DNA from: Listeria welshimeri serovar 6b str. SLCC5334
GTDB taxonomy: Bacteria > Bacillota > Bacilli > Lactobacillales > Listeriaceae
DNA: 64,000 bases
Assembly: GCF_000060285.1 (NCBI RefSeq)
Contig: NC_008555.1
Coordinates: 1,550,001 to 1,614,000, forward strand
Direction: 5' to 3'
Below the pieces are notes generated by a model. The model was not told the DNA's origin. It made no database searches and saw nothing but the letters and a program-made list of their open reading frames with translations. Of this stretch, positions 50,522 through 61,357 are shown one piece after another. The translations under genes and the position numbers were made by a program. Numbering within the stretch: the stretch's first letter is position 1; each line of letters starts with the position of its first letter.

Positions 50522-51739
50522 TTAACGGTTATTTTTAATTGTTTCTACATCACGAGCAATCATTAATTCTTCGTTTGTAGGAATAATAATAACTTTTACC
50601 GGAGAGTGTGGATAGTTAAGGAATCTTTCTTCTCCGCGCACTTGGTTAAGTGCTGGATCCCAATATACGCCCATGAATTCAAGTCCACGAAGTACTTTTT
50701 CACGAATGTAAGAACTGTTTTCACCAATACCTGCTGTAAAGATAATTGCATCTACACCATTCATGCGAGCTGCATAAGAACCAATGTATTTATGGATACG
50801 GTCCACGAAAACTTGAAGTGCAAGTTCTGCGCGGTCGTTTCCTTTCGCTGCTTCATCTTCTAAATCACGAAGATCACTTGAAATACCAGATACGCCAAGC
50901 ATTCCAGATTCTTTGTTTAATACATCAAGTACTTGTTCTGCCGTTTTACCTGTTTTTTCCATAATAAATGGAATAAGCGCTGGGTCAATATTACCAGAGC
51001 GAGTTCCCATAGAAACACCTGCTAGTGGAGTGAATCCCATAGAAGTGTCCATTGATTTCCCGCCTTCAATTGCAGCAATACTAGCGCCATTACCTAAGTG
51101 ACAAGTAAGTAAACGTAATTCTTCCACAGGACGACCTAGAAGTTCTGCTGCACGTTCGGATACATATTTGTGACTTGTACCATGGAAACCATATTTACGA
51201 ATACCATAGTCTTCATAGTAGCTGTATGGCAAGCTGTATAGATAGCTTGCTGGTGGCATTGTTTGGTGAAAAGCTGTGTCAAATACAGCAACTGAAATAA
51301 CATCAGGTAGAATTTTGCGGAAAGCTTTAATTCCAGTAACATTAGCTGGGTTATGAAGCGGCGCAAGTTCAGATAATGCTTCAATATCTTTAATTACTTG
51401 GTCATCAATATAAACGGATTCAGGGAATCTTTCTCCACCATGAACTACACGGTGACCTATTCCAGTGATTTCGTCATAAGAACCAATAACTTTATGGTTA
51501 ATTAATTTTTCTAGTAGCATTTGAACAGCAATTTCATGATCAGGAATATCAATAATTTCTTTGATTTTTTCTCCGTCTACAGTAATTGTGAAAATAGAAT
51601 CTTTTAAACCAATTCTTTCTACAATCCCTGCTGTAATAACACGTTCAGATGGCATATCATATAATTGGAATTTCAGTGAAGAACTTCCGGCGTTAATTGC
51701 AATCGTTTTTTCCATTTTGTTTTTGTCAATTCCTTCCAT
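50522..51739 (-). CDS. ackA: Acetate kinase
   Basis: Motifs: [66 protein letters not shown] and FTAGIGENS. It makes ATP and acetate from acetyl phosphate. I give the ATG at 51739 (405 residues) because AGAGGAA lies about 7 bases upstream and the ATG overlaps the ytxK stop (TAATG), implying coupling. The ATG at 51715 (397 residues, [10 protein letters not shown]) matches the family length but has no good ribosome site; both are possible. Confidence 0.95.
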   Translation of the reverse strand: MEGIDKNKMEKTIAINAGSSSLKFQLYDMPSERVITAGIVERIGLKDSIFTITVDGEKIKEIIDIPDHEIAVQMLLEKLINHKVIGSYDEITGIGHRVVHGGERFPESVYIDDQVIKDIEALSELAPLHNPANVTGIKAFRKILPDVISVAVFDTAFHQTMPPASYLYSLPYSYYEDYGIRKYGFHGTSHKYVSERAAELLGRPVEELRLLTCHLGNGASIAAIEGGKSMDTSMGFTPLAGVSMGTRSGNIDPALIPFIMEKTGKTAEQVLDVLNKESGMLGVSGISSDLRDLEDEAAKGNDRAELALQVFVDRIHKYIGSYAARMNGVDAIIFTAGIGENSSYIREKVLRGLEFMGVYWDPALNQVRGEERFLNYPHSPVKVIIIPTNEELMIARDVETIKNNR

Positions 51740-52737
51740 TATTGTTTCCTCTTGAACCAGTTCTCTATTTCAGCTAAAATCGGTGCTGTTACGCTTGGAT
51801 CTGTTAGTGAAGAGAGATTGGCCAGTAAAACTTCTTTTGGCGGCTTTACATTTACATCCGCTTTTCGTAAAATCAAGATGCTTTTTCGTGCTTGTTCAGA
51901 CTTAAACAGTGTTTCAGGTAATTTAATAATTCCCTCAATATGACCGTTTTTCTTGATAAACTTGTCCACCTTAGCAAAGTCACTAGTCCCAAACATTGCG
52001 TCAGGTACCAAGAAGAATAGATATCCTCCTGGTTTTGTGTAGCGCATTCCTTGTTCTATAAACAAGAAATGTGCAAATGAATGCCCTTCTTCACGGCAAA
52101 GTTCAAATGTTTTCGCATTTTCGTCATCCGGATAATAACCAACTGGTAAATCACTAATTACTATATCTACCGGATCCACTAATAAATTAGCTAATCCATC
52201 TTGATGAAGTAAAGTCATTTTTTGTCGTTGTAAATCCGCTCCTACGAGTGCAAGAGAAATAAGCAAATCATCTACATCCACACCACTCGCATGAACTGTT
52301 ACATCACCTTTTAGCTCTAGTTGATTAATCACGGTGGTTAAAAGGTTTGCTGTCCCACATGCTGGATCCAAAATAGAGATATTTTTCTTCTTTCGAATCA
52401 CTTTTTCAAGTAAATATGCCACAATAAATCCGATGGAATCTGGTGTCATCTGGTGATTCACTTGAATACCATGTTTCATGCCTTTAAGTAGTGCTAATTG
52501 AAGACCTTTGCGGATTTCTTCATTTGAGAAATTCTCGAGTTCGATACTTTCGTAAGACTCTTGCAATTTCAATTGTTTTTCAGAAGACAACTCTTCTTTT
52601 TGTAAAACTTCTTTTTGAAACAAGTTTTCTCCTGTTTCATAGACCGCTTCCAAATAGCTTATTTCAAGCTCATTTTGCAAGATAATAGCTGTATTATCAA
52701 GCACTTGAAATAATTCTTGCGTTGCTTCATTTGCCAA
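51739..52737 (-). CDS. ytxK: YtxK-like class I N6-adenine methyltransferase fold protein
   Basis: 332 residues from a TTG at 52737 ([14 protein letters not shown] after the start), with GAGGTG 6 bases upstream; the ORF can be opened three codons earlier at a GTG that is part of that site. The SAM motif is [17 protein letters not shown]. The catalytic motif reads [10 protein letters not shown] where DNA methylases have NPPY. It looks like an orphan DNA/RNA methyltransferase without a specificity subunit. It is coupled to ackA, as in B. subtilis, for unknown reasons. Confidence 0.88.
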   Translation of the reverse strand: MANEATQELFQVLDNTAIILQNELEISYLEAVYETGENLFQKEVLQKEELSSEKQLKLQESYESIELENFSNEEIRKGLQLALLKGMKHGIQVNHQMTPDSIGFIVAYLLEKVIRKKKNISILDPACGTANLLTTVINQLELKGDVTVHASGVDVDDLLISLALVGADLQRQKMTLLHQDGLANLLVDPVDIVISDLPVGYYPDDENAKTFELCREEGHSFAHFLFIEQGMRYTKPGGYLFFLVPDAMFGTSDFAKVDKFIKKNGHIEGIIKLPETLFKSEQARKSILILRKADVNVKPPKEVLLANLSSLTDPSVTAPILAEIENWFKRKQ

Positions 52738-52779
52738 AAGTAACACCTCGAATTTTTATCATTACTAACACCACCAAAC

Positions 52780-52807
52780 ATTATACAGTATTTTCAAAGA
52801 ATGTGAA
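52780..52807 (-). promoter_or_regulatory. Promoter of ytxK-ackA
   Basis: Minus-strand -35 TTCACA (52802-52807), 16-base spacer, -10 TATAAT (52780-52785). Confidence 0.6.
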
Positions 52808-52888
52808 AGGATTTTCTATAGTAAAATAGGAATTATCTACTGAGAATAATTAATTAGAATTAGTACAGTTTATTTTTAGTATTAATAC

Positions 52889-52923
52889 AGAAAAAGCCTT
52901 CCTGTTCAAAGGAAGACTTTTAA
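52889..52923 (-). terminator. Terminator of tpx
   Basis: 11-bp stem AAAAGCCTTCC (52892-52902) with GGAAGACTTTT (52911-52921), one G-U pair, TTTTTC in the minus direction. Confidence 0.85.
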
Positions 52924-52926
52924 AAT

Positions 52927-53424
52927 TTATGCTTTTTTCGCTGCTTCAATTGCGGCTTCATAATTTGGATGATCACTGCCTTCTGGAACTACTTCTTTAT
53001 ATACTATTTCTCCGGCTGCATTAATAACGAATACGGAACGCGCTAGTAAGCGAAGTTCTTTCATTATCACACCGTATGCTTCTCCAAAAGAAAGATCACG
53101 GTGGTCAGATAAAGTAATAGCATTTGGCAACCCTTCCGCAGCACACCATTTCTTTTGTGCAAATGGTAAATCAACGGAAATGGTTAAAACAACTGTATTA
53201 TCCAGATTGCTTGCTTCTTCATTAAATTTACGGGTTTGTGTAGAACAAACACTTGTATCAATTGAAGGAACCACACTGATAAGTCTCACTTTACCGTCAT
53301 AATCGTGCAAAGTTACTTCTTCTAAGTCTCTATTTACCACAGTGAAATTTGGCGCTTTATCGCCTACTTTTCTTTCCGTACCAACTAACGTAACTGGATT
53401 ATGTTTAAATGTTACTTGTGTCAT
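52927..53424 (-). CDS. tpx: Thiol peroxidase (atypical 2-Cys peroxiredoxin)
   Basis: 165 residues. The peroxidatic cysteine is in [19 protein letters not shown] and the resolving cysteine in [14 protein letters not shown], the Tpx spacing. It reduces hydroperoxides with thioredoxin. It follows the RDD gene by about 60 bases and has its own terminator. B. subtilis has ytfI-ytfJ (gerW) between yteJ and tpx; they are absent here. Confidence 0.96.
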   Translation of the reverse strand: MTQVTFKHNPVTLVGTERKVGDKAPNFTVVNRDLEEVTLHDYDGKVRLISVVPSIDTSVCSTQTRKFNEEASNLDNTVVLTISVDLPFAQKKWCAAEGLPNAITLSDHRDLSFGEAYGVIMKELRLLARSVFVINAAGEIVYKEVVPEGSDHPNYEAAIEAAKKA

Positions 53425-53484
53425 TTTTCTTCCTCCTTTAATTTGAAGCTTCTATTTCATTTTAAAGAAGATAATCACTATAAG

Positions 53485-54021
53485 CTAATTTTTTGCTCCA
53501 TTTGTCCATTTTTCATCTAGCTCTAAGTAACCTACATGGACTACAGATGTCGATTCCAGTAAATCAGCAATTCCTTGTTTGTTTGGTGTAAAAGCACATA
53601 CAACATATAAAGGCCAAATTGTTTTTAATACAAACCGCATTGCTCCCTCTCGGAAAAGCACTGTTAGCCAAGTTAATTTCGTCCGATCTAAATTTACTAC
53701 ACGAAGACCAAAAAGCATTTTCCCAAGCGTTTGTCCAAAAAATTTAGTCATGAGAATAAAATATATCAAAAAGACAACTGTAGTTAAAATCCAATAAGTA
53801 GTGAAAAAACTAGTATCCATTGATAAATCCATTACTCGGAAAATAGGATTTACGATAATGCCGCTAATTGCTGTAATAGCAATTAAATCAATTATATAAG
53901 CCAAAAACCGTATCCAAAAGCCAGCAAAATATTGCTTAGGTATTGCTTCCTCTGGCGGAATGGCTGGTTCATAATGATAGACTTGACGCTTATTCTCAAA
54001 AGCCATGTTTTCGTTGCCCAT
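53485..54021 (-). CDS. yteJ: RDD-domain membrane protein (YteJ-like)
   Basis: 178 residues from the ATG at 54021 (MGNENMAFENKRQ), with AAGGAG about 8 bases upstream. It has the RDD signature GFWIRFLAYIIDLIAITAISG, a second long hydrophobic region (TTYWILTTVVFLIYFILMTKFFGQTLGKMLFGLRVV) and an amphipathic third. RDD proteins are of uncertain function. It lies 19 bases after sppA; in B. subtilis YteJ and SppA act together against lantibiotics, so a cell-envelope role is plausible. Confidence 0.9.
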   Translation of the reverse strand: MGNENMAFENKRQVYHYEPAIPPEEAIPKQYFAGFWIRFLAYIIDLIAITAISGIIVNPIFRVMDLSMDTSFFTTYWILTTVVFLIYFILMTKFFGQTLGKMLFGLRVVNLDRTKLTWLTVLFREGAMRFVLKTIWPLYVVCAFTPNKQGIADLLESTSVVHVGYLELDEKWTNGAKN

Positions 54022-54040
54022 TTGTGCTTCTCCTTTCAGA

Positions 54041-55057
54041 TTATTCTCCATATAAGTACATCATCCTTGGTGCTTTTAGGGTTCCTGTTAATTTAATTAA
54101 TTGTGTAATATCTGTATTTTGTCCAGTTATTTTTTGGGCAGTTGCTGAGAATAAAGAGCTAAAACCAGTTGGTTCATCATATTGGATGACAGAAGCGTTG
54201 GATAATTTCTTTTCTTTTTTCAGGGCTTCAAGGGCATCTTCTTGATAACCAAATGCGTCTATTAAACCATTTTCTTTTGCTTGACGTCCATCATAAATAC
54301 GACCATCTGCAATTTTACGTACTTGCTCTTCACTCATATCTCGGCCACTAGCAACAACTTTGACAAACTCATTGTAGGAATCATCTATCATCGACTGCAT
54401 AATTTTTTTCTCTTCCTCAGTCATTGGTCTTGTTGCGCTCATAATATCTTTATGAGCCCCACTTTTAATTGTATTGTCTGAAATTCCTAGTTTTTTCATT
54501 AATTCGCTATAGTCATAGCCTTGCATAATAACTCCAAGCGAACCAGTTAATGTCTCTTTACTTGCAAAAATCTTATCGGCTGGAGCTGAAATGTAGTATC
54601 CGCCAGAAGCTGCCATACTTCCCATAGAAACATAAAACGGAATGGAGCGTTCTTTTTGGATTTGTAATATTTTATCTCTAATTTGTGCTGATTCCATTAC
54701 TCCGCCACCTGGTGAGTTGACATATAAGAGAACCCCTTTAATTGATTCATCATCTCTCACTTGCTCTAACTGATCCATAAAGAACGAATGATTATAGCCC
54801 TCTGAACCAAAAATAGAACTAGTTTCTCCTGTGTCTTGGATTGTTCCATCAACAGATAAAACGGCAATTTTATTTGGTCCGGCATCTTCAATTACTGTTT
54901 CTGTAAGTTCATTTGTCCCTGCAAATAAGCTATCAATAATGGCTGTTTCCTCTTCTTTTTCTTTAGCTGCAAACTGATTTGATGTCACTTTTGCTAATGC
55001 ACTAACAATTAAAAGTGCAAAAACAATTCCAAGTGCAATCCATCTTTTAGCGTTCAT
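54041..55057 (-). CDS. sppA: Signal peptide peptidase SppA
   Basis: 338 residues from the ATG at 55057 (MNAKRWIALGIVFALLIVSAL), with GGGGAG about 6 bases upstream. A single N-terminal membrane helix anchors an extracytoplasmic S49 peptidase. The catalytic Ser is in MGSMAASGGYYISAPAD and the Lys in KSGAHKDIMSATRPMT. It degrades residual signal peptides in the membrane. First gene of sppA-yteJ. Confidence 0.96.
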   Translation of the reverse strand: MNAKRWIALGIVFALLIVSALAKVTSNQFAAKEKEEETAIIDSLFAGTNELTETVIEDAGPNKIAVLSVDGTIQDTGETSSIFGSEGYNHSFFMDQLEQVRDDESIKGVLLYVNSPGGGVMESAQIRDKILQIQKERSIPFYVSMGSMAASGGYYISAPADKIFASKETLTGSLGVIMQGYDYSELMKKLGISDNTIKSGAHKDIMSATRPMTEEEKKIMQSMIDDSYNEFVKVVASGRDMSEEQVRKIADGRIYDGRQAKENGLIDAFGYQEDALEALKKEKKLSNASVIQYDEPTGFSSLFSATAQKITGQNTDITQLIKLTGTLKAPRMMYLYGE

Positions 55058-55236
55058 TAAATTCTCCCCTTTTTTCATTTAGATACTGTAATAATACCAG
55101 TCCTCTTTATTTTGTACAAATTTTCTCTTAAATTGTGTCCCATTTCACTTTTTTACTAGATGAAGAAAGAAATTGCTTCTAAGTCATGTTATAATAAGTT
55201 TGTTGATTAAAATTGGATTCTGGAGGGACAACTAAC

Positions 55237-56040
55237 ATGGCAAAAACTATTTTTTATTTTTCCTATCGAAAAACAGAAGAACTACATGCAAAAGCAAAAG
55301 AACTAAAGAAAATTACGACTGATTATGGTTATGAATTAACTGATGACTATCAAAAAGCAAACGTTATTATCAGTATTGGTGGTGATGGTGCTTTTCTTAA
55401 ATCCGTAAGAGAAACCGGCTTCCGTCAAGATTGTTTATATGCAGGAATTGCGCTAACAGAACAATTAGGTCAGTATTGCGATTTCCATATTAATCAATTG
55501 GATGAAATCATTAAAGCTGCCATTGAAGATCGTTGGTTAGTTCGTCGTTATCCAACTATTTACGGTACAGTAAATAATACTAAAGCTTTTTATGTGTTGA
55601 ATGAATTTAATATTCGTTCTTCTATTATCAGAACCCTGACAATAGATCTTTATATTAATGATTCTCACTTTGAGACGTTCCGAGGCGATGGAATGGTTAT
55701 CTCCACACCAACAGGAAGTACAGCTTATAATAAATCTGTAAATGGTTCTATCGTGGATCCACTTCTTCCATCTATGCAAGTAAGTGAACTAGCTTCTATT
55801 AACAATAACAAATTCCGTACACTAGGGTCTTCTTTCATTCTTAGTCCAAAACGTAAACTACGTATTGAGATTGCGTCTGAAGAAGGGAATAATGAGTTCC
55901 CAATGATTGGAATGGACAGTGAAGCACTTAGCATTCAACATGTTCATGAGGTAAACCTAGAAGTAGGCGATCGTTTTATCAATATTATCAAACTTCCGAA
56001 AAATTCTTTCTGGGATAAAGTTAAGCGTAATTTCTTATAA
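55237..56040 (+). CDS. nadK: NAD kinase
   Basis: 267 residues from the ATG at 55237 (MAKTIFYFSYRKTEEL), with TGGAGGG about 9 bases upstream. The kinase motif is ISIGGDGAFLKSVRETG, and the second signature VISTPTGSTAYNKSVNGSIV. It phosphorylates NAD to NADP. Firmicutes such as Bacillus often carry two NAD kinases; this one corresponds in position to B. subtilis ytdI. Plus-strand, divergent from sppA and convergent with argF. Confidence 0.96.
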   Translation: MAKTIFYFSYRKTEELHAKAKELKKITTDYGYELTDDYQKANVIISIGGDGAFLKSVRETGFRQDCLYAGIALTEQLGQYCDFHINQLDEIIKAAIEDRWLVRRYPTIYGTVNNTKAFYVLNEFNIRSSIIRTLTIDLYINDSHFETFRGDGMVISTPTGSTAYNKSVNGSIVDPLLPSMQVSELASINNNKFRTLGSSFILSPKRKLRIEIASEEGNNEFPMIGMDSEALSIQHVHEVNLEVGDRFINIIKLPKNSFWDKVKRNFL

Positions 56041-56076
56041 TAAAAAGAGTCTGGCGTAGCTGCCAGACTCTTTTTA
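56041..56076. terminator. Bidirectional terminator between nadK and argF
   Basis: A perfect 14-bp stem (56042-56055 with 56062-56075) and a 6-base loop with T-runs at both ends. It overlaps the argF stop codon. Confidence 0.93.
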
Positions 56077-57024
56077 TTTTGCTTCCAAAATAGCTGCTAG
56101 TAATGCTTTTTGTGCGTGAAGTCTATTTCCTGCTTGTTGATAAATAACCGAATGCTCTCCGTCAATAATTTCCGTTGTCACTTCTTCTTCCCGATGTGCT
56201 GGTAAACAATGTAAAAAATGATAATCCGGCTTTGCAACACTCACTAAATCAGCATTCACTTGGTATTTTTTACCAAAATCTGCCAAACGTTTTGCATTTT
56301 CATCCTCCTGGCCCATACTTGTCCAAACATCAGTGTAAATAAAATCAGCATCTGTAGCCGCCATTTTCGGGTCCTCAGTTATCAAAATATTAGCGCCACT
56401 TTGGTCTGCCAATTTTTTTGCAGTAGCGAGAATTGTTTCGTCGACCTCATACCCTTTTGGCATCGCAAGGCGAATATCTAAACCAACCATCGCACTAGCT
56501 AAAAGTAATGAATGGCACACATTATTACCATCACCGATATAGGCTAATTTGATACCTTCCAACTGATCTTTCCATTCATAAATAGTCATTAAATCTGCCA
56601 ACGCCTGACATGGATGATGTAAATCAGTTAAGCCATTAATTAGCGGAATTGCCGCATGATGTGCTAATTCTTCTACTTTTTCATGACTAAACGTCCGAAT
56701 CATTATCGCATCAATATATTCTGACATCACATGTGCCGTATCTTTAATTGGTTCCCCGCGACCAATTTGCAATTCTTTGGAACTCATCACAATTGCTTGC
56801 CCACCTAATTGTAAAATTCCCGCCTCAAAAGAAACCCGTGTTCTTGTAGAAGGTTTATCAAATATCATTCCTAAAATTTTCCCACTTAAAATATGACTAT
56901 AATGAGCTGGATTCGTCTTCATCGCGACAGCTAACTTAATAATATCTATCAATTCTTCTTTGTTCCATTCAAGCAAACTGAGCATATCTTTACCAGTTGT
57001 ATTATTTTTAGCATACATTGTCAT
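56074..57024 (-). CDS. argF: Ornithine carbamoyltransferase
   Basis: 316 residues. It has the carbamoyl-phosphate site [14 protein letters not shown], the ornithine-side motif [12 protein letters not shown] and [12 protein letters not shown]. It makes citrulline from ornithine and carbamoyl phosphate. The start overlaps the argD stop by 4 bases. Anabolic rather than arginine-deiminase type, judged from its place at the end of argCJBDF. Confidence 0.96.
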   Translation of the reverse strand: MTMYAKNNTTGKDMLSLLEWNKEELIDIIKLAVAMKTNPAHYSHILSGKILGMIFDKPSTRTRVSFEAGILQLGGQAIVMSSKELQIGRGEPIKDTAHVMSEYIDAIMIRTFSHEKVEELAHHAAIPLINGLTDLHHPCQALADLMTIYEWKDQLEGIKLAYIGDGNNVCHSLLLASAMVGLDIRLAMPKGYEVDETILATAKKLADQSGANILITEDPKMAATDADFIYTDVWTSMGQEDENAKRLADFGKKYQVNADLVSVAKPDYHFLHCLPAHREEEVTTEIIDGEHSVIYQQAGNRLHAQKALLAAILEAK

Positions 57025-58181
57025 CCCTCTTCACTCCCAATCAATTGGTTTTCCAAAACGTTTTTCAATAAATGAGCGGCTTGATCGATTTCTGCATAAC
57101 TAACGGTTAAAGGCGGCAAGATTCTAAGCACATTTGGCCCAGCAGTTAGTATTAATAACCCATTATCTCGTAGTTCCTTTACAACTGGTTCTGCCGTATT
57201 TTCCAGTTCTATTCCTATAAGAAAACCTTCGCCGCGAACAGCTGAAACATTATCTAATACTTCCACATCTTCTTCCAACAAGTTTCTGAAATAATCCGCT
57301 TTGGCATTTACATCTTCGAGAAATCCCGCTTGCTTCATTGTTAATAAAATCTCTTTTGCACAAGCAAGTGCCAGTTTGTTTCCTCCAAAAGTAGAACCAT
57401 GGCTTCCTGCACCAAAAGCGCTACTTAAGTTTACTTTTCCAACCATTGCTCCAATCGGCAAGCCATTTCCAAGTCCTTTTGCTAAGGTGAATATATCCGG
57501 ATCTAAACCAATTTGCTCAAAACCATAAAGAGTTCCTGTTCGACCCATCCCTGTTTGGACTTCATCAATAATTAATAGCGCGCCCACTTTTTTGCAAAGC
57601 ATTTGAACTTCTAGTAACCATGCTGCATTTGCTGGGATTACGCCACCTTCCCCTTGAATAATTTCTAACATGACAGCAGCTGTGTTTTCATCTAATTCTT
57701 CTCGAAAAGCTTTTATATTATTGTAAGGTACGTATGTAAATCCGGGAACCAGTCCTCCGAAACCTTGATTAATTTTCGCTTGTCCTGTAGCTGACATAGA
57801 ACCGAATGTGCGGCCATGGAAAGATTTTTCAAAAGTGATTATTTTCTCTTTACCTGTATATTTTCTTGCTAATTTAAGAGCAGCCTCATTAGCTTCTGTT
57901 CCGCTATTACAAAAGAAAACTTGCTTATTGTCCCCGTCAGTAATTAATTTTGCCACGCTTTCTTGTAAAGCACATTCGTATAAATTCGATGTATGCCAAA
58001 TATTCGCTACTTGAAGTTGAAGTGCTTCTGTCACATTATCTGGGCAATGTCCTAAGTTACAAACTGCAATCCCACTGGTAAAATCAAGATATGTTTTACC
58101 CGCTTTATCTGTCACAACAGTCCCTTTTCCTTCGACTAAATCAATGGGAAATCTATTATAAGTCGGAAAAACATGTTTCAC
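57021..58181 (-). CDS. argD: Acetylornithine aminotransferase
   Basis: 386 residues, PLP class III. Motifs: [32 protein letters not shown] and the PLP lysine in [16 protein letters not shown]. It transaminates N-acetylglutamate semialdehyde to N-acetylornithine. It overlaps argB by 4 bases. Confidence 0.96.
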   Translation of the reverse strand: MKHVFPTYNRFPIDLVEGKGTVVTDKAGKTYLDFTSGIAVCNLGHCPDNVTEALQLQVANIWHTSNLYECALQESVAKLITDGDNKQVFFCNSGTEANEAALKLARKYTGKEKIITFEKSFHGRTFGSMSATGQAKINQGFGGLVPGFTYVPYNNIKAFREELDENTAAVMLEIIQGEGGVIPANAAWLLEVQMLCKKVGALLIIDEVQTGMGRTGTLYGFEQIGLDPDIFTLAKGLGNGLPIGAMVGKVNLSSAFGAGSHGSTFGGNKLALACAKEILLTMKQAGFLEDVNAKADYFRNLLEEDVEVLDNVSAVRGEGFLIGIELENTAEPVVKELRDNGLLILTAGPNVLRILPPLTVSYAEIDQAAHLLKNVLENQLIGSEEG

Positions 58182-58930
58182 CCAATCGCCACCTTGCTTC
58201 TTATTTTTGTTCCTGCATTTTCTAGAGAGTCTGTAATAATCACTTGGCCAACCCCATGTTTAGCGGCAAAAGCAGCACTTTCTAATTTAGGAATCATTCC
58301 ACCTTTTATAACCCCAGATGTTTGTAATTTATTTATTTCTGTGGTATTAATTTCACTGATAATTTCTGATTCGTTTTTTACACCTGGGACGTCTGTTAGT
58401 AAGTAAAGAGCTTCTGCCTTTAATGCGCTAGCTACTTCACAGGCTGCAGTATCAGCATTGACATTTAACCAATTATAGGTGTTGTCTATACCAAGAGGTG
58501 CGATGACTGTAATGATATTTCCAGCTAGCAATTGTTCGATTAAATTGGTTTTTACTTTTGTGATTTTACCAACGAGCCCTAAGTCCCTATCATTCAATCG
58601 CTCCGCTTCCAGTAAACCTGTATCCCCAGCGTTCAAACCTATAACAGAAATGCCTCGTTTTTGAAAAGCTGATGTGATAGTAGGTTGCACTTGACCGATT
58701 AAGACCATTTTTGTAACTTCTAGCGCTTGTTGATTAGTGATACGTAAACCATTTTTAGTTTCAACAGGAATTTGCAGAGCCTCCATCATTTTTGTTATAT
58801 AATGACCACCACCGTGAACAAGAACTATTTTCTTTTCTGCACCTTGCCACTCCGTAATTTTTTGGAAGAAATTTTCTGTTAAATTATCACTTGCTGTGCC
58901 GCCTAGTTTAATGACTATTATATTTTCCAT
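58178..58930 (-). CDS. argB: Acetylglutamate kinase
   Basis: 250 residues. The amino-acid kinase motifs are [11 protein letters not shown] at the N-terminus, [13 protein letters not shown] and [14 protein letters not shown]. It phosphorylates N-acetylglutamate. Coupled to argD by a 4-base overlap and 12 bases after argJ. Confidence 0.96.
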   Translation of the reverse strand: MENIIVIKLGGTASDNLTENFFQKITEWQGAEKKIVLVHGGGHYITKMMEALQIPVETKNGLRITNQQALEVTKMVLIGQVQPTITSAFQKRGISVIGLNAGDTGLLEAERLNDRDLGLVGKITKVKTNLIEQLLAGNIITVIAPLGIDNTYNWLNVNADTAACEVASALKAEALYLLTDVPGVKNESEIISEINTTEINKLQTSGVIKGGMIPKLESAAFAAKHGVGQVIITDSLENAGTKIRSKVAIG

Positions 58931-58942
58931 TCTTACGCCTCC

Positions 58943-60139
58943 TTACGTTCGGTAGCATGCATTGATTTTGACATAATCGTAACTTAAGTCACAACCCCAC
59001 GCTGTCCCTGACTCAAGACCGATATGAAGATTCACTTCAATAACAATATGTTCTTCTTCCAAGTAGGCATCTAACGCTTCTTGATTAAAAATTGTTTGGC
59101 TGCTATGATGGAGTATTTCTATACCACCGATTTTAATTGTAATATTGTCTGGTGCAAATCGACCACCTGAATATCCAATAGCGCAAATAATACGCCCCCA
59201 ATTACCATCTCCGCCAAAAGCCGCCGTTTTTACGAGACTAGAAGAAACAATTTTTTTAGCAATCATTCTTGCATCTTCTTTCTTTGTTGCACCATTTACT
59301 TGGACTTCGATGAGTTTCGTTGCGCCTTCACCATCTCGCGCAATACTTTTGGCAAGGTGTTCAGTGACCGCTTGAAACATGTCAGCAAATTTTTCAAACT
59401 CAGCTGTTCCTTCTTCAAGTGGCGGATTTTTCGCACACCCATTTGCCATGACAACTACCATATCATTCGTAGAAGTATCACCATCTACGGTTATTTGATT
59501 GAAAGTTTTGTCTACTTTAACTTTTAATAATTTTTGCAATAATTCAGCTGGAATATCGGCATCTGTCGTAATAAAAGCAAGCATGGTCGCCATATTCGGA
59601 TGAATCATTCCCGACCCTTTCGCGACCCCTGACATTGTAATCTTTTTACCAGCAATTTCAATTTGGAAACTGATTTGTTTTTGAAAAGTATCTGTCGTTA
59701 AAATAGCTTCTTCAAAATTGGCTGCATTTCCCATTTGTTTTTCTAGCATATTGATTCCAGCAATTATTTTTTCCATTGGTAGCATATCGCCAATAATCCC
59801 TGTCGAAGCAACTGCGACTGAATCAAGTGGAATTTCTAGTCTTTCAGCAGTTTTCGCCCGCATGGAAAGTGCATCTAACATCCCTTGATTCCCTGTACAC
59901 GCATTAGCATTTCCGCTATTTACGATAATTGCTTGTAACTTCGCGTTATTTTTAAAAGAATCTTTTGTTACAAAAATGGGTGCGGCTTGCATTTGGTTCA
60001 TCGTATAAACAGCAGCAGAATTAGCTGGAACCTCTGAATAAATCCACCCAATATCATTCCTTTTTCTTTTAAGCCCCGCATGTTTACCGTCAGCATAAAA
60101 ACCTTTGGGCGAAGCGATATCCCCTTTAATAAGTTCCAT
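58943..60139 (-). CDS. argJ: Bifunctional ornithine acetyltransferase / N-acetylglutamate synthase
   Basis: 398 residues. The self-cleavage site is visible in [20 protein letters not shown], where the precursor splits before the Thr of ATML to give alpha and beta chains. ArgJ recycles the acetyl group from acetylornithine to glutamate, so no separate ArgA or ArgE is needed. Second gene of argCJBDF. Confidence 0.96.
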   Translation of the reverse strand: MELIKGDIASPKGFYADGKHAGLKRKRNDIGWIYSEVPANSAAVYTMNQMQAAPIFVTKDSFKNNAKLQAIIVNSGNANACTGNQGMLDALSMRAKTAERLEIPLDSVAVASTGIIGDMLPMEKIIAGINMLEKQMGNAANFEEAILTTDTFQKQISFQIEIAGKKITMSGVAKGSGMIHPNMATMLAFITTDADIPAELLQKLLKVKVDKTFNQITVDGDTSTNDMVVVMANGCAKNPPLEEGTAEFEKFADMFQAVTEHLAKSIARDGEGATKLIEVQVNGATKKEDARMIAKKIVSSSLVKTAAFGGDGNWGRIICAIGYSGGRFAPDNITIKIGGIEILHHSSQTIFNQEALDAYLEEEHIVIEVNLHIGLESGTAWGCDLSYDYVKINACYRT

Positions 60140-60153
60140 TTAAATTTCCCCTT

Positions 60154-61185
60154 TCACGGATAGACTGGAATAAAACCTAATCCGTCATTTTCAGCAAAAT
60201 TCGCCATTATATTTAAATTTTGAATTGCTTGACCAGCTGCTCCTTTGACCAAATTATCAATCACAGAAACAATCGTGATTACGTTTGTTATCTCGTTATA
60301 AGCAAGTCCAATATCACAGTAGTTAGAAGCAGTTACTTGTTTGACAGTTGGATAAACATTTTCTTTTTGGATGCGGACAAATGGCGCATTTTCGTAGGTG
60401 GATTCATATAGTTTATGTAGTTCTTCCCAAGCGATTGGTTTTTTCGGTCTTACGTAGATAGTTGTGAAGATTCCTCTTGTGATCGGAATTAGTGAAGTAG
60501 AAAATTGGATTGCTGGGATACTTTCATCCCATTTCGTTAATTGCTGCATAATTTCCGGAATGTGTTGATGAGAATTCATTTTATATAGAGTCATATTTTC
60601 ATTTGTTTCTGTGAAATGAGTGCTGGTAGATGGTACTTTTCCTGCCCCAGATATACCAGATTTAGCATCTACAATAATAGAGGTAGGTTCAATTAACTGC
60701 TTTTTCACAAGTGGCGCTAGCCCTAACAATGTCGCGGTTGCATAACATCCCGGATTAGCAATAAAAGTTGATTCTTTATTCTCTCGAAATTCTGCTAAGC
60801 CATATTCCGCTCTCATTAAGTAGTTTTCTAGTGGCGCACTTTTCTCATACCATTTTTCATAAAGCTGACTATTCTTTAGTCGAAAATCTCCGGATAAATC
60901 AATGACATTTAGCCCTGCGTCTATATAAGGTAAGGCAATATCTTTTGAAATGCCAGAAGGTGTAGCAAGAAAAACTGTTTCACTTTTTTCGATGATATCT
61001 TTTGGATTTATTTTTTCTAAAGGACTAGCTTCTAAATTTTTTAGATGAGGATACAAGTTTGATAGTAAGTTAGTTTGGTTTGAAAAACTATGTAACGTTG
61101 CAATGTCAACAGAAGAATGCTGTTGAATTAAACGAATTAACTCTAACCCACTATATCCCGTCGCTCCAATGATGGAAACTTTCAC
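60154..61185 (-). CDS. argC: N-acetyl-gamma-glutamyl-phosphate reductase
   Basis: 343 residues. The NADP fold is IIGATGYSGLELIRLI and the catalytic cysteine is in FIANPGCYATATLLGL. It reduces N-acetylglutamyl phosphate to the semialdehyde. First gene of argCJBDF, with a promoter and ArgR-like operator upstream. Confidence 0.96.
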   Translation of the reverse strand: MKVSIIGATGYSGLELIRLIQQHSSVDIATLHSFSNQTNLLSNLYPHLKNLEASPLEKINPKDIIEKSETVFLATPSGISKDIALPYIDAGLNVIDLSGDFRLKNSQLYEKWYEKSAPLENYLMRAEYGLAEFRENKESTFIANPGCYATATLLGLAPLVKKQLIEPTSIIVDAKSGISGAGKVPSTSTHFTETNENMTLYKMNSHQHIPEIMQQLTKWDESIPAIQFSTSLIPITRGIFTTIYVRPKKPIAWEELHKLYESTYENAPFVRIQKENVYPTVKQVTASNYCDIGLAYNEITNVITIVSVIDNLVKGAAGQAIQNLNIMANFAENDGLGFIPVYP

Positions 61186-61222
61186 TCTAACCCCTCCCGT
61201 TAATTATTAAAGGATACTTTTC

Positions 61223-61251
61223 ATTATAATCATGTATATTTATAAAGTCAA
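61223..61251 (-). promoter_or_regulatory. argC promoter with an ArgR-like operator in the spacer
   Basis: Minus-strand -35 TTGACT (61246-61251), 17-base spacer, -10 TATAAT (61223-61228). CATGTATATTTATAAAGT (61231-61248) matches the Bacillus ARG box CATGAATAAAAATKCAAK at 12 of 18 positions and fills the spacer. A second palindrome TGTATTTAATATACA at 61304-61318 could be an upstream half-site. Confidence 0.65.
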
Positions 61252-61314
61252 ATGGTTTTTTATTAGTTATTAAAACTATTTTATGCACTTAATTACGTTT
61301 TTATGTATTTAATA

Positions 61315-61353
61315 TACAAAAAAACCGTTTACCCTATAAAAGGATAAACGGCC
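61315..61353 (-). terminator. Terminator of iscS-thiI
   Basis: 10-bp stem CCGTTTACCC (61325-61334) with GGATAAACGG (61342-61351), one G-U pair, and TTTTTTTG in the minus direction, five bases after the thiI stop. Confidence 0.88.
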
Positions 61354-61357
61354 TATC

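Noticed and set aside
52803-52816. cre site upstream of ytxK-ackA
   Set aside because: The best match (TGAAAGGATTTTCT-like) lacks the central CG, so catabolite control cannot be supported from sequence.
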